A stretch of 64,000 nt of DNA from Membranipora membranacea (taxonomy: Eukaryota > Bryozoa > Gymnolaemata > Cheilostomatida > Membraniporidae). Shown in pieces: positions 34,185 through 45,230 of this stretch. Under the pieces are notes generated by a model, which saw only the letters and a list, made by a program, of their open reading frames with translations, was not told the DNA's origin and did not search any database. The DNA is taken from assembly GCA_914767715.1 (NCBI GenBank), contig OU612072.1, positions 124,001 through 188,000 on the forward strand. The letters run 5' to 3'. The translations under genes and the position numbers were made by a program. How positions within the stretch are numbered: the stretch's first letter is position 1; each line of letters begins with the position of its first letter.

Positions 34185-34590
34185 TAGAGATCGCCTGATG
34201 CTGACCTGCTGTCAGATAAAACACTATATAGAATATCCTGGTATCCTCCACTACAGGACTATGACCTTGTAATCGGCTAATATGGTACGTTTGTATCGTC
34301 CGACCCGGAGGTGATATAGCGATTACCAGATACTGAACTTCTTAAAGCGAACCGGCTGTGAATGACACAACGGTATCAATATAGAGATCAATTAGTGCTG
34401 AACTGCAATCTGGTAATTTGCTAATATGGTAACTTAGTACCGTCCAACCCGGAGGTGGTTTAGAGAGTTCCTGATGCTGAACTGCGGTAAGCATATCTAC
34501 TATGTATGATAACCCAGTATCGTCCACTCCTGTAGTTGGTACATCGCGATTGCTTGATTCGGATCGGCTTGCCAGTTTAAGCTGCTGGCT
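34185..34590. repeat. Diverged tandem repeat, unit about 75 bp
   Basis: Related blocks share GCTAATATGGTA, GTAYCGTCCRACCCGGAGGT and GATGCTGAACTG, for instance at 34276 and 34421 (two units apart). About five units can be traced. They are much more diverged than the other arrays here. Open minus-strand frames cross the cluster, so an old coding repeat cannot be excluded, but no donor or acceptor supports it. Confidence 0.55.
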
Positions 34591-35394
34591 AACAAGTCCC
34601 AATCCAAGAATAACCCAGAGTGTGATAAGCTGCTATAGTTAATGCCTGCGCCCAACTCAGAACGCCTTAAGTCTACATGGGTGGCCACTGTCGATAGCAC
34701 CATCATATCTAAATTATTGTGCACCTCCAAAGGTTCTCGCTAATATTCTATGCCTGTCAGCCGGGTTGTACACTCGACGACGGTTACTTTTGACTTTTTG
34801 TTAGAGCACTACGACACCACTAGTAGAGAGTTTGAGCTGACTGCGCGCATCATAAAATTAGACAAATTAGCCTAATGAGGAATCAGGAAGGCATTAAGTG
34901 GTTACCGGAGTTGCACCCTGATGTTCTGAGGGAAGACAACTCATCTTGACTCCAAACAGCGCCCTATTGTTATTTCTGCACTCTGCTGATAGGCTTGCCT
35001 TGCAATAAAAACAACCAATCAAATAAAGATCCGAACTAAGGTCAAGGTCAAGTGAAAATGTGATCTGAAATTTTGAATCTATGTCGTTTCGTACTTGTGC
35101 ACATTCGTACTTCCAGTTCGTACTAAGGTCAGTTCGTACTTCCTGTACAAATGCGCAGGCGCAGATACACTTATTAGCATGAGAGAGGGAGATACTTTTA
35201 CATACTAGTCATGACTCATGTGTGGAAACCAGACACAAGCTCTTCCTACTGAAATTTGGAAAGACAGGCTTATTGTCATTCTGCACATAAACATCCATGT
35301 TATATTCATACCAATTTACTCCTTGTTCATACACCCAGTCTAGATGTTAAAGCAAGGAGTAAACAAATACCTAAGTCTCATTCTCCCAAGAAAT

Positions 35395-35506
35395 AATTGT
35401 CCTCCAGTTGAGAGGGACTCAACTGGATCAAGCCCTAGTTAGTAGCTATAATATGGCTACTAACTAGGGCTTGCTCCAGTTGAGTCCCTCTGGCTTGAGA
35501 GCAATT
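35395..35506. repeat. Long palindrome (foldback element)
   Basis: GAGGGACTCAACTGG...CAAGCCCTAGTTAGTAGC is followed by a short AT loop and its reverse complement GCTACTAACTAGGGCTTG...CCAGTTGAGTCCCTC. Weaker pairing extends out to AATTG/CAATT at the edges. Arms are about 50 bases. It lies upstream of the unassigned plus-strand exons. Confidence 0.85.
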
Positions 35507-35737
35507 TATTTTCCATTGGCTGTCCATGGTGACCTTGGGTGCATGTTTATGGTTGGACCTGCTAGTCTAGTCCTTGTTCCTGGTGTAACCCCATATTCAA
35601 ACCTTCTCAATAAGAGCTCTATGTTGCCAATCCTAAATTGTGGAATATCCCCTTATTCTTATGGCTCTTTAATACTTGTAGATCCTTCTGTTTGAGAGGT
35701 TCCAGTAATTTTGGAGGGCAAGTTATGTGATGACTGA

Positions 35738-37105
35738 CATGGACCGATTGACGAGCCTGAAACATTCCTGGAGCCTTCATCAGTGGAAGCGACTACTCCA
35801 GTCCTCATTTGTCAAGTTAGTAGTCATGGTACACCAAAGTACCAATCTGTATTCAGAATATAACCAACTAACTGCGCATCAGTCTTGTTTTGATTTTACT
35901 GATGTGTGTCTGTTCATTTTATAACAAAATATCAAGCCACATAATTGGGCATTCAATTTTTGCAGAGGTCGCGTCTCAGGAGTGATCCCCCGGCTGCTGA
36001 CAACTTATCAGGAGTTCTTAACCCAGAATTCGCAGTGAGCGATTTATTGACAAGGAAGTCGACATATCCCATATCTCAGTTGCATCAATGGTATGCTTAA
36101 GAAATGCTGTAAGTACTAAAATAGTGCGAAATGAAATGCCATATACTCAAATCCCATATCAAATCAACCGCTTTTACGATTTACCCTATATCACAACTGT
36201 TGTTTTTGCCGTCTGTTTACTTGCGGACCGCTCATTTTTCCTGCATTTTATGCCATTATGCCGCCCCTCCACATCACTGTTAGACTTTTGAGACCAGTCC
36301 TTCACATGCTCATCACTCATCATTCGAATCACTCTATATGTGATCAGTCATTTTATGAAGTTAATCTTCCTGATTAACAAAAAAATTTCAGTTCATGTTT
36401 ATTCATGATGTTCATTCCTGCATGTCATCATCAAGGGAATGGTTTATCATTGTAGAGATCGTCTATGAAGAAGTGTCACTCAACAGAGAAAGCTTTCCTT
36501 GGAGTGCAGGATTGACATCAATGTACTTATCAGTAAGTCTGACAGTACGGATGGCAAATACGACTCTTCATAGATAAATATGTTGCTGATATGCTGCCTA
36601 TGTGTCCACAGGGGACACTTGTGTCATCCTTTGGCTTCCTGCCTTTCATTGCTTTTTATCCCGCAAATAATGCAGGAATCAACACCAGCCTAGCTCAATC
36701 ATAGTCCCAATCACAATCACTGCTGGAGAAATAAGACGATCAGCGTGTCCAGGCTCGAATGAGTCTCTTGTATCCTTAGTACTACTATGTTGAAATTTTC
36801 ATATGCATATTGGTTGTTCAATAATGATGTTTCCCTGTGCAATATCTACATGTTTTAAAGCTTCGATCTTGCATATTGTTCTAAATATTGCTTCTATGTG
36901 ACAAATAGCAATGGTGTTTCTTTATCCTCTCATGTAAGAAGAGCAAACGACTCCATAAGTATTGAGTTATTTTCTTTTCAATTTTCAGTTAACTTTGATA
37001 GGTGTGTTGTTTGAGGTACATGATGAAGGAAGGGACTTTGAGATTGGTTATGTTGATATGTCAGTTATGTACAACAAAGCTACTGTGTCTCCTCCAAGAA
37101 TGTAA
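35738..37105 (+). CDS. 3' part of an unrecognised plus-strand gene
   Basis: Exons that join in phase are 35738?-35848 (start unclear), 35966-36090, 36436-36532 and 36989-37105 (stop TAA). The acceptor TTTTGCAG and donor TCA|GTAAGT are good. The acceptor before 36436 (ATCATCAAG) is weak but is the only one that keeps frame. Recognisable stretches are DEPETFLEPSSVEATTPVLI, NPEFAVSDLLTRKSTYPISQ, EWFIIVEIVYEEVSL, FPWSAGLTSMYLS and VLFEVHDEGRDFEIGYVDMS, with the end TVSPPRM. The protein looks soluble and beta-rich near the end. I do not recognise the family. Upstream exons were not found, so this may be a partial gene or one broken by rearrangement next to the palindrome. Confidence 0.4.
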
Positions 37106-38559
37106 TGGGAATGAGCTTTACCTTGGGAGGATTCAGAGAGACATCACCAGAAAGCATTAAAATTGTTTATGGAAGTCAGCCAACTGTCATATTCTTGATT
37201 GTTTACAGTACCTTGCTGCTTCTCAGTGATTTTTCCATGTTTTATGTTTTGTTTTACTTCCTCTTGTTGATACATAATGTATTTTTTTAAGTGTATTGAA
37301 TTCACGAAAATAATATGTGACATGAGACCTTGATTGCAGACTTTACTGATGAAATGTTGTGGAGATTTTATGATTACCTTTCTATATATTGGTCTATCAA
37401 TGATCATGCTTATATTTTATGTTACAGTGAGATATCATATATAAAAATTATGAGAAACTAAAAACGATTCGCTTGTATTTGTGTCGACATGACTAGTAAT
37501 AATGATGACTAAGTAGAAAAGTAATCGACTGAAAAAATAGAGTGGGGTGTCACAAAAACAGTGATAATTTTTGAACCTCTGTTTCTACCCAAATTCTGAT
37601 GTCATATTTGGAATTATCAGGAAATTCTGAGTGTTATTGATGTATCTAAAGAAAAAAAAAGAGCAAAAAAATTTTTTAGCCTCTATTTTTGGCCAAAGGG
37701 CTATATGAGAATCAATAAGGAGTTGTGCCATCATAAAATAAATAAAAATGAGAAAAAGTTGGGAAGTACGAAACGTCCGTACGAATCGTCCTCAGTACGA
37801 ATCATCTATGTACCGAAATTTTACTTTTCACTTGTCTCCATATATCTACTCTGGTGTTTTAACTTTTGTATCCTGCCTAGTGTTTACATTTAGGACTAGA
37901 ACTGACCTGACTAGTAAGGTCCAGGGTTCTACCCTACCATCAAGCAATAATTCAGGAAAAATGAGGAATGTTTTGGCACTCACTTTCAAGATTCAATGTT
38001 GACCCAAGCCAAGGAGTCTGTTTTAGTACTCCTTGGTTGGTTGACCTACCAGCCATGGATGGGCCTTTATGGGACTTATGTGCCTTTACTTTGCCAATGT
38101 GTGTTAGCCTTATCTCAAAGACCCCTTTCTCTAAATAAGAATTTTGAGGTGAGGCTACAATGTCCAGTATCAGAAACCCATATAAACAATTTTTTTGGGT
38201 GCGGCTGATTTGATAGTCATAGTCATTGTGATACTGGACATTGTTTAGGCTTGGCTTAGTAAAAGTAGAAGCATGTAATGTAAGTCCCATCTCTTACAGG
38301 CCCACACCAACATCCCACAATAATAATGGTGATGATTATTGATGTATATCCTAATGAAATAAGACATTACAAAATAAAATTCATTTGTTACCCGAGTTAC
38401 TTACATCACTTATATCAAAGACGACATCACACTAGACCGCCTAGTGGGGCGTAAGGGGCGTGCCTCAGTTTTTGGACATAACTACATAAGGTTGGGACAT
38501 TGTTCCAGAATACCATCCATGGGTAGGGCATTTGGGTTCAGAGTGGGTACATGTACCCA
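37106..38559. other. Intergenic region before the LINE
   Basis: No gene recognised. The sequence is AT-rich with scattered short open frames that lack splice or homology support. Confidence 0.4.
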
Positions 38560-38597
38560 TCCAGTAGGGCATCAGTAGTATTGTCCTCTGATTTTCC

Positions 38598-41173
38598 TTA
38601 GATTTTCATATCCCGTATTGTCCGGGGCAGAAAACTGTTATGAAAACAGTTCCCTGTGGCAGCGATAGAGCGTGGCTCGTTCCGTGTTTGGGATCTTGTC
38701 GAGACTGTAGTATGGGGCTGGTTTATTATTTCATCGTAGGATGTGCAGAGTGCAGGATGGGCCTCCTCTCTTGACAGTACCTTATTTAGGAGCTTTACCC
38801 TCCCCTTCAATCCACAGATCATTCTCCCACCATGGTTTTGCACAATCTCGAGTGCCTCGATCTCCCTCTTTGTGGAAGGATCCCAGGCACAGGAAGCATA
38901 TTCCAGATGAGGAAGGCAGAGAGACTTGTATGCAATCAGTCTGGCTCTCTGCGGTGCCCAGTAGAGAGCTCGTCTGATCATCCCAATCTGCTTTCTGGCG
39001 CTGCAGATTTTGTCGGCCATGTGGTCAGTGAACTTTAGGTCTGACTTCAGTATCACTCCCAAGTATTTGCAGTGATCTGTGTGCTACAGCACTATATTGT
39101 CCATAGTGTACTCTGGGACTGTTCTCTGGGGATGGAAGGCAATAATCTTACACTTCTTAGCATTAAAACTCATCCCCCAGGTTTTAGCCCAGGTGTTCAG
39201 TGACTCCAGGTTTGCTTGAAATCTCTCCTCATCATTTGTGTTGTCTACATTTTGGTACGTCAGGGTATCACCAGCAAAGAGGCCTGCAGAGCAATCAACA
39301 TGACTGGGGAGATCGTTGATATACACCAAAAACAACACTGGACCCAACACCGAGCCCTGTGGGACTCCGGATGTCACTGGAAGGGATTCAGATTTAGCTC
39401 CATCCAGCACCACTGTCTGCGATCGGTTACACAGGAAGTCATGTATCCAGTCCAGCAGGTAGCTTTCCATACCAGATATGTCCGTCAGTTCTTGCATTAG
39501 CAATGCATGTGGTACGCGGTCAAAGGCCTTTGACAGGTCCAAGACTGCTGCGTGCACACTGGACTTCTTGTCGGTTGCTCCTATGATCTCATGCAAAGTG
39601 GCGCATATATGAGTTTCACATGAAAGCCCTTTCCTGAAACCATGTTGTCTATTGTGGAGCCAACTGTCAATCTTTTCTAGAAGGTTTCTCAGCACAATAT
39701 GTTCAAGCAGTTTACAGGGTATGCTTGTGAGAGAGATTGGTTGGTAATTGTTGGCATTCTGTTTGTTCCCGCTTTTATGAATGGGTGTCACATTAGCAGT
39801 CTTCCATTCAGCTGGCAGTTTGTCAAATGTTAGAGATTTGTTGAAGATCAGGGATAAGCAGCCTGCAGTCTGCTCAGTGTCTAGAGGGAGGTCTTCTTTT
39901 TTCAAGCCATCAGGGCCTGAAGCTTTTCCAGACTTCAGGCTATTCAGAAGTTTAATCACACCGTATACATCTATCTCTCCGCAGTTGGGTTTGTGTGATG
40001 CAGGATCCTGGCCGTGGAGGGCATGTGTCTTATTGAACTGGTTGTGAAAGTGAGTGTTTAAGATTGTGGAGCATACAGCAGGGTCATCAGTGATGTCACC
40101 ATCTGTATTGAGCAGTGAGATATGCTGTTTTGGTCTCTATCCTCTCAGATGTCTGTAGAAGGGTTTGCTGTTTCCCTCCAGCAGGGGCTTACACAATCTG
40201 CTCTCCACATAGGTTAGCTTTGCTTTGTTAAAGTGCTTTTTGGCTTTTCTCCTCTTGCTCTTGTTAAGCGCCTCACTGGTAGTATCACTCTTCTTTTCCT
40301 TCCATTTGTTGTACAGTTGTCTCTCCTTTGCAACCAGCTTGCGGCATTTCTTGTCAAACCAGACTGGTTCTTCATGCGGCTTAAAGCTCACAACCATGGT
40401 GGGTACACAATCACATTTCGTCAACGTCGTCGATGTTTGCCAGGTCATGTTTCAATCTCCACATCTCATCACTGAATTTGTCTAAATCAGCTTTATGGTA
40501 CTGTTTGACTGTGTGTAGTGGTTTCTTTGTCACTTGCATTTTGGCATCTATAGTTTCCTGGATGATGCAGTGGTCCCTAAGTCCAGGGTATATGACTTCT
40601 ACATCATGCACCACCTGAGAATCGTTGGTGCAGAGTAGGTCCAGAGTGTTTCCCTGTGAGTTGGTTCCATAACCAGTTGGGCCATGTCAAACTGGTTGAG
40701 AAGGGCGAGGAAACTCTGTTTTAGTCTGTGTTCTTGTGTGTGAGGTTTGACAGTTCCATTCTGCCAGTTGATACCTGGTAGGTTCATGTCACCAACCAAC
40801 ACTATGTGGTCTGTAGGATATTTTGCACATATCTCTTCTAGGGCATTGGCCAGGGTATCAAAACATCTGTTGTGTTGGGGTCTGTAGTAGCAGCCAATGA
40901 TCATTTTCTTCTTCACACGGACAAAGATGAGTTCAGTATCATCCGGATTGTTGAATGCTATCTCGGTGGTTGGGAGTTTCTGGTCAACTGCTATTAGGAC
41001 TCCACCCCATGAATGTTCCTGTCTTTACGATAGATTAACTTAGAGTTGTAGTCAAATATCTGATGATCTTTGACCGTGTCATCAATATGGGTTTCAGTAA
41101 TGCATACAATGTCTTTGTCATGAGTTACAGAAGACAGTTCAATAGTTTTGCCTTTTAGAGATCTGGTATTCAT
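38598..41173 (-). pseudogene. LINE ORF2: AP-endonuclease and reverse transcriptase
   Basis: From 41173 the endonuclease part reads CITETHID, then, after a one-base frameshift near 41010, IIGCYYRP and VLVGDMNLPGINW. Another break follows around 40620. The RT (39959-39084) shows SGKASGPDGL, LSKAFDRVPH, GVPQGSVLGP and LVYINDLP. The catalytic YADD-type motif reads FAGD (altered codon 39270-39272) in place of FADD, so one metal-binding Asp is lost. A TAG at 39084-39086 interrupts the frame, after which YLGVILKSDLKFTDHM and the usual C-terminal tail continue to 38598. Confidence 0.9.
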
Positions 41174-41196
41174 GTGTTGTAGAGTGATTTTCTTAG

Positions 41197-42047
41197 TTAC
41201 ATAGTGCTGGTTTTCTGCCGAACTGGCCTGTTGACCGGCAGGAATTCCCTGTCCCCCGATGCATTACTTTGGATCCTCATGTTTCTGATGCGGTACTGTT
41301 TAGGCGAATCGTAACCATCGCTCGCTTTCATTTCTCTGATTTGTTGTCTCAGTTGGTACTGCTGGTCACGTACCGCTTGAAACTCATCCTGTCTGATGTT
41401 GATTCCTTTTGGTTTGAGTTTAATATGGCCATGCTTCATAAACACCCACTTACTATCTTCATCGGCAAACTCTAGTTTGACTAGACCAGGTTTGTTTCCT
41501 GAATTATTGGGGTTTGTACGCAGTCTTTTGGCAGACAGTGGATTTGGTGTGGTTGAGAAACTCTCATCCAGGAAAAGGAGTAATCTCTCATGGAGGTTTT
41601 ACCTGCTTCAGGTTCAATACCAGAAACAATACAGTTTTTCTTCCTGTGTTCTGATTGCTGTTGTTCAAGGATTTGGTCAAATTGGGCTTTTGCATCACTG
41701 TGAAGCTGGTCAGCAGTCTTAACACCCTCCTTATTGCTAGCAACTGCCTGTGCATGACTGGTTTCCAGTTTTTGCATTCGTTCCTCCATCTTGGATTGAC
41801 TGGTACTCACAGCTGTGGTTAACCTCATGACCATATCCTCAATGCTATCAAGCTTACCTTTCATTGTACTGTTGCTGGAGACAGTTGCCAGTTTATCATC
41901 TCCACCTCCCATCAGGGCTGTCTCAATCTCTATGTTACATGAGCTACAAAACCGCTTCACACCTGGTTTGTCCTTGAGTTTACGCAGGCTGGTAACATCT
42001 TTCTCACTCATGTCCTGATATTTGGACAGGGGTTCCCAGAGGCACAC
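41197..42047 (-). pseudogene. LINE ORF1-like, 5'-truncated and frameshifted
   Basis: The N terminus begins inside what looks like the end of a PHD-type zinc finger (MSEKDVTSLRKL ... RFCSSCN), suggesting 5' truncation. A coiled-coil stretch follows (KLDSIEDMVMRL ... KMEERMQKLE), then a conserved C-terminal segment (KNCIVSGIEPEAG). After that the frame is lost near 41590. In the next frame the domain continues (LVKLEFADEDSKWVFMKHGH) to a stop at 41197. Confidence 0.8.
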
Positions 42048-42496
42048 CCACCCTAGGGTTCAATCAATTAGATAAATTTTGATCATAAGTATGCCAAATA
42101 ATTTTCAACTACCGCCATTCACTTGACCTTGACAATTATTTTTTCGAGCTTTGCTAGTCAGCGGGTCATATAGGATCACTTAAATCCAGAATGTAAATGA
42201 TCAAATCTCTATCTTATCCTCCACGTCTCCAGCACCTTCTAACTCTTCCCCGACCTCCACTCCGGTTGAATCTGCAGAGATTATAAGCAGCCTATATAAA
42301 CCAGACCGTAACCTGTCCTCTTTATGTATCCCCGCCCCGCCTATCTCCCTTCCCTTTTACTAAACAGCTGTCTCTTAATACACCTCAATCTTATCTGGAC
42401 ACCGTATAGAGTATTCTACTTACAAGCTGGTTAGATCTCTGAGTCTTACTAGTTGTATATTCTTGTATCTGAGTTGAGTATATGTGTTTTGACTTC

Positions 42497-42551
42497 CCCT
42501 ATAAGTATGGCCTACTTATCTTATGAGCCATACTTATAGGGCTCTCTTCTT
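42497..42551. repeat. Short hairpin upstream of CIAO2B
   Basis: CCCTATAAGTATGGC (42497-42511) is perfectly reverse-complemented at 42537-42551. It lies 250 bases before the CIAO2B start codon, so it could fall in the promoter or the 5' UTR. Confidence 0.7.
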
Positions 42552-42798
42552 GTACACACCAGATATAGTCTGTGTAGATCGGCTTTCGCTTCTCTTGCTA
42601 GACTCATGCTTTGCCTGCAGGCCATATCCGGTTACACCACATAGACCTCTGCTGTTATAACTTTAAAGATTTTCTCACAAACTTAAGTTGTGGATCAATA
42701 ACTGATGATGACTTCTTGTTTCAGGTGTCCATACTTACAGAGATATAGACCTTCCCCAGCCCTGTGTAGACCTATTATAAGAGATAAGCTGATAGAAG

Positions 42799-45230
42799 AT
42801 GAGCTCTTTAGATAACGCTAACCCTGAGATACACGAAGCCACAGAGGAGAGGTTAATCACAGATAACGAACTTGATAACGAGCTGCAAGATGAGATCGAC
42901 AGCAGAGAAGTATTCGACATTCTCCGAGGTTAGCCGGTAGTTATAGGTTATAATTATTAGGTGGGGTTTGTGTCACCCTCAATCTCGTTTCTTTTTAGAG
43001 TTATCACAATAACATACGGAACCATCTTAAGGATATGACAGCCATTATACATTAGTTCTGTGATGGCTTTCTGATCTGTTTCTGATGATGCGACATAGAA
43101 CTCCTTGTCCCAGAAAACTTCAATACAGAGAAATCTCACTGCAACAGTTCAACAGTCAATTCAATGGTGTATTTCACATATTTTGTTTACCCTGAAATGT
43201 ACGTCTAGTGACATTGAACAACTCTTCTTGCCCAGCAGTTTTCTCTATCTGACAATAATCACTTTATCTAAGCCTTGATGCTGTATATTCACTGTTGTCA
43301 GGTATTAACGATCCTGAGCATCCCCTGAGCTTAGAGGAGCTGAAAGTGATAGAGAACTCACATGTCCAGGTCAGTATGTAGGTCACATTTAAAGGTCAGT
43401 ATGTAGGTCACATGTCCAGGTCAGTATTTAGGTCACATGTCCAGGTCAGTATATAGGTCACATGACATGCTAGATACAATTCAAGATGTAACTCAAGTGA
43501 CAATCAATTAAACCCAGACTTTGGGTTTATGCTCGTAAGCAGGCACTGTGCTGACTCATGCCTTGACATGGGTGTCCATCATGACAGGCGTCGCCCTAGT
43601 ATTCAGACTATCTAGCTGAGCCCTTGCTCTTTTATTTGCTTTATAAACTATTATGCCAAACTCGGGCTGATGAACTCGCTAACATTGGTGTGGCGCTTGA
43701 CACCGTGGGTGCTGACCCTGTCCCTACAATTCCTGTAAGCCACCTAAAACCTCAATCAAAGCAAAGCATGCAGGAACGGGTGCATTCAAAATGGCTCCAA
43801 ACCCAAAAATTTAAATGCACTATAGCATTATTGCTCACCCTGAATATGAAGAGCCTTTCAAAATTAACAAACCACTTATCTCACATACAATTAACACAAT
43901 CATAGGCCATGGACAGTTCAGGTCTCACCTGACTAAATTAAGATTAGCTGATGAGCCCTCATGTCCTGGTTGTGGTGCAAACCTTGATGACCATATTCAC
44001 TATGTTTACCATTGTCCCAAATACAAAAACAACACACACTCTGGATAAACCAACTGCCATCCAGGAAACCAAAATACGCATTGAGGTTCCAGATCTTGTT
44101 GACCTCATTTGTCAGTCATGTAAGTTTGATAACCATTAAATGCAAGAGCAAACTTGATTTCTGGGACCTCTGAGTACTAATGGTACCTGTACTTTGATAA
44201 TACAATCATGTTGTATTATCCCCCATTGAATACAAGATGCCAAACTCTTTTATTTGATTAAACTGAATTTAAAGCATAAAGAAATAAGGCTAGTCATTAT
44301 GGTCTCAGCTATAGGAATCAAACAAGTTCTACAACAATTGATACACTCTGCATTTTCTTTCTGATGTAGGAGTTCTACTCATAGATCAGAATAGGGACAT
44401 CCATCTACCAAAAGCGATAGGTCGATAAGACTAGTTTACTGTATTCTGATTATTGTAGGTGGATAACTGTGCTAACACAGTGATGGTACACTTCACTCCT
44501 ACTATACCTCACTGTAGTATGGCTACTCTTATAGGATTATCTATCAGGGTCAAACTGATCAGGTCTGTATCTCTATATATCTAAACATATATACACGTAT
44601 ATGTATCTGTATATCTGTAATCAGCTGTGCTAATATCTCTCTGCCTTCTATCCCCTGGGGGCCGTCGGACAGGGAGGGGGCGAGAGTCCTTGTTACGTGG
44701 CCCGTAATACTCGGACCAAATATGATTCAATTTACCAGCATTTCAAGTTTCTCACTTTTCACATTATGTGGTGAGCCTCCAGGACAGGAAGACACTCTAA
44801 ATGCAAGCAAATTCTATGAACTTGACCCATGTTACTCATACATTATAACTATCTATCACCTACATAATACCCATAATCTTTAAACTAACTTCTAAATAAC
44901 CTCATCATAATTTTTATCACATAACAATAGCTTTAAAATATGTTTGTCTCACATGTTCAATAGTAGTCTGAGCCCCTCAGACACTCTCCCACCCTCCCCC
45001 CTCCCCGTCCGACTGATAATTATAATGACTTGTAGATCGTTACCGCCAAGGTTTCTATTTATAGATCGTTACCGCCGAGGTTTAAGGTAGATGTGAGGAT
45101 AACTCCTGGTAGTCACGCCTCAGAGGACGCTGTAAATAAACAACTAAACGATAAAGAGAGAGTGGCGGCAGCGTTAGAGAACAGTAACCTTCTCAAGGTC
45201 GTTAATCAGTGTCTCATAGAGCAGGCCTGA
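42799..45230 (+). CDS. CIAO2B: Cytosolic iron-sulfur assembly component 2B (MIP18)
   Basis: Four exons join in phase: 42799-42928, 43302-43369, 44459-44562 and 45065-45230 (stop TGA); 155 residues, against about 160 in animal CIAO2B. The acidic N terminus ([20 protein letters not shown]) leads to [20 protein letters not shown], the hallmark [20 protein letters not shown] with the conserved Cys, [10 protein letters not shown], and [20 protein letters not shown]. In the known pathway this protein is part of the cytosolic targeting complex with CIAO1 and MMS19 that delivers Fe-S clusters to DNA-replication and repair enzymes. Exon 2 ends within a 25-bp array copying its donor. The last intron ends in a duplicated acceptor, and only the second copy keeps frame. 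The third intron segment carries a LINE fragment and a GC-rich inverted-repeat element. Confidence 0.97.
43358..43466 (+). repeat. 25-bp array spanning the CIAO2B exon 2 donor
   Basis: Units start at 43358, 43383, 43408, 43433 and a partial one at 43458. Each reads TCACATGTCCAG-GTCAGTATGTAGG. The first 12 bases of unit 1 are the last coding bases of exon 2 and GTCAGT is the donor. Units 3 and 4 keep CAG|GTCAGT intact and unit 2 has AAG|GTCAGT. Use of a later donor would bring in TAG stops. Confidence 0.95.
43620..44160 (+). mobile_element. LINE 3' fragment with RNase H end and CCHC-like tail
   Basis: Open frames with one shift near 43810 give [15 protein letters not shown] and [12 protein letters not shown], which look like the end of a LINE RNase H domain with its linker. 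They then give [41 protein letters not shown]. The last is the typical C..CG......H....CP zinc motif at the C terminus of RNase-H-bearing LINEs. It is in sense orientation in the intron between CIAO2B exons 2 and 3. This element type differs from the 38.5-42 kb LINE. Confidence 0.8.
44653..45013. mobile_element. GC-rich element with imperfect terminal inverted repeats
   Basis: The left end reads CCCTGGGGGCCGTCGGACAG then GGAGGGGGCGAGAGTC. The right end, read on the other strand, has GTCGGACGGGGAGGGGGGAG then GGTGGGAGAGTGTC. The middle is AT-rich. The end motif TAGTCTGAGCCCC at 44964 recurs at 12961. It is about 360 bp and fills most of the last CIAO2B intron. Probably a non-autonomous DNA element; target duplication not clear. 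Confidence 0.55.
45029..45083 (+). promoter_or_regulatory. Duplicated 3' splice site of CIAO2B
   Basis: Two copies of TAG|ATCGTTACCGCC-A/G-AGGTTT lie 29 bp apart (exon starts would be 45036 and 45065). Only the second joins exon 3 in frame and continues [10 protein letters not shown]. The first would shift the frame and soon meet TAG. Confidence 0.9.

Larger units (their letters stand above)
31983..35394. other. Intergenic region between divergent genes
   Basis: This separates the minus-strand two-pass protein gene from a plus-strand gene fragment. It holds a 48-bp tandem duplication (33189-33290), a diverged 75-bp repeat cluster (34185-34590) and, near 33895-33960, a short minus-strand frame ending ETDDTDIK. 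That frame has an AATAAA over its stop and might be a last exon, but I cannot link it to anything. Confidence 0.4.
38560..42050 (-). mobile_element. Non-LTR retrotransposon, 5'-truncated and inactive
   Basis: The element reads on the minus strand and has two ORFs: an ORF1-like protein (from 42047 down) and an endonuclease plus reverse transcriptase (41173 down to 38598). The layout, with a PHD-like finger end, coiled coil, APE-type endonuclease and RT without RNase H, fits the CR1/L2/Jockey group. I would not name a clade. It is broken by frameshifts, an in-frame stop and an altered RT active site. Precise ends and a target duplication were not found. Confidence 0.95.

Noticed and set aside
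36392..36577. Exon starting at the TTTCAG acceptor at 36391
   Set aside because: It is open in one frame, but its phase does not fit the preceding exon; the weaker acceptor at 36435 keeps frame.
45036..45064. First acceptor copy as the true start of the last CIAO2B exon
   Set aside because: It shifts the frame and reaches a stop within 60 bases; only 45065 restores the conserved C terminus.
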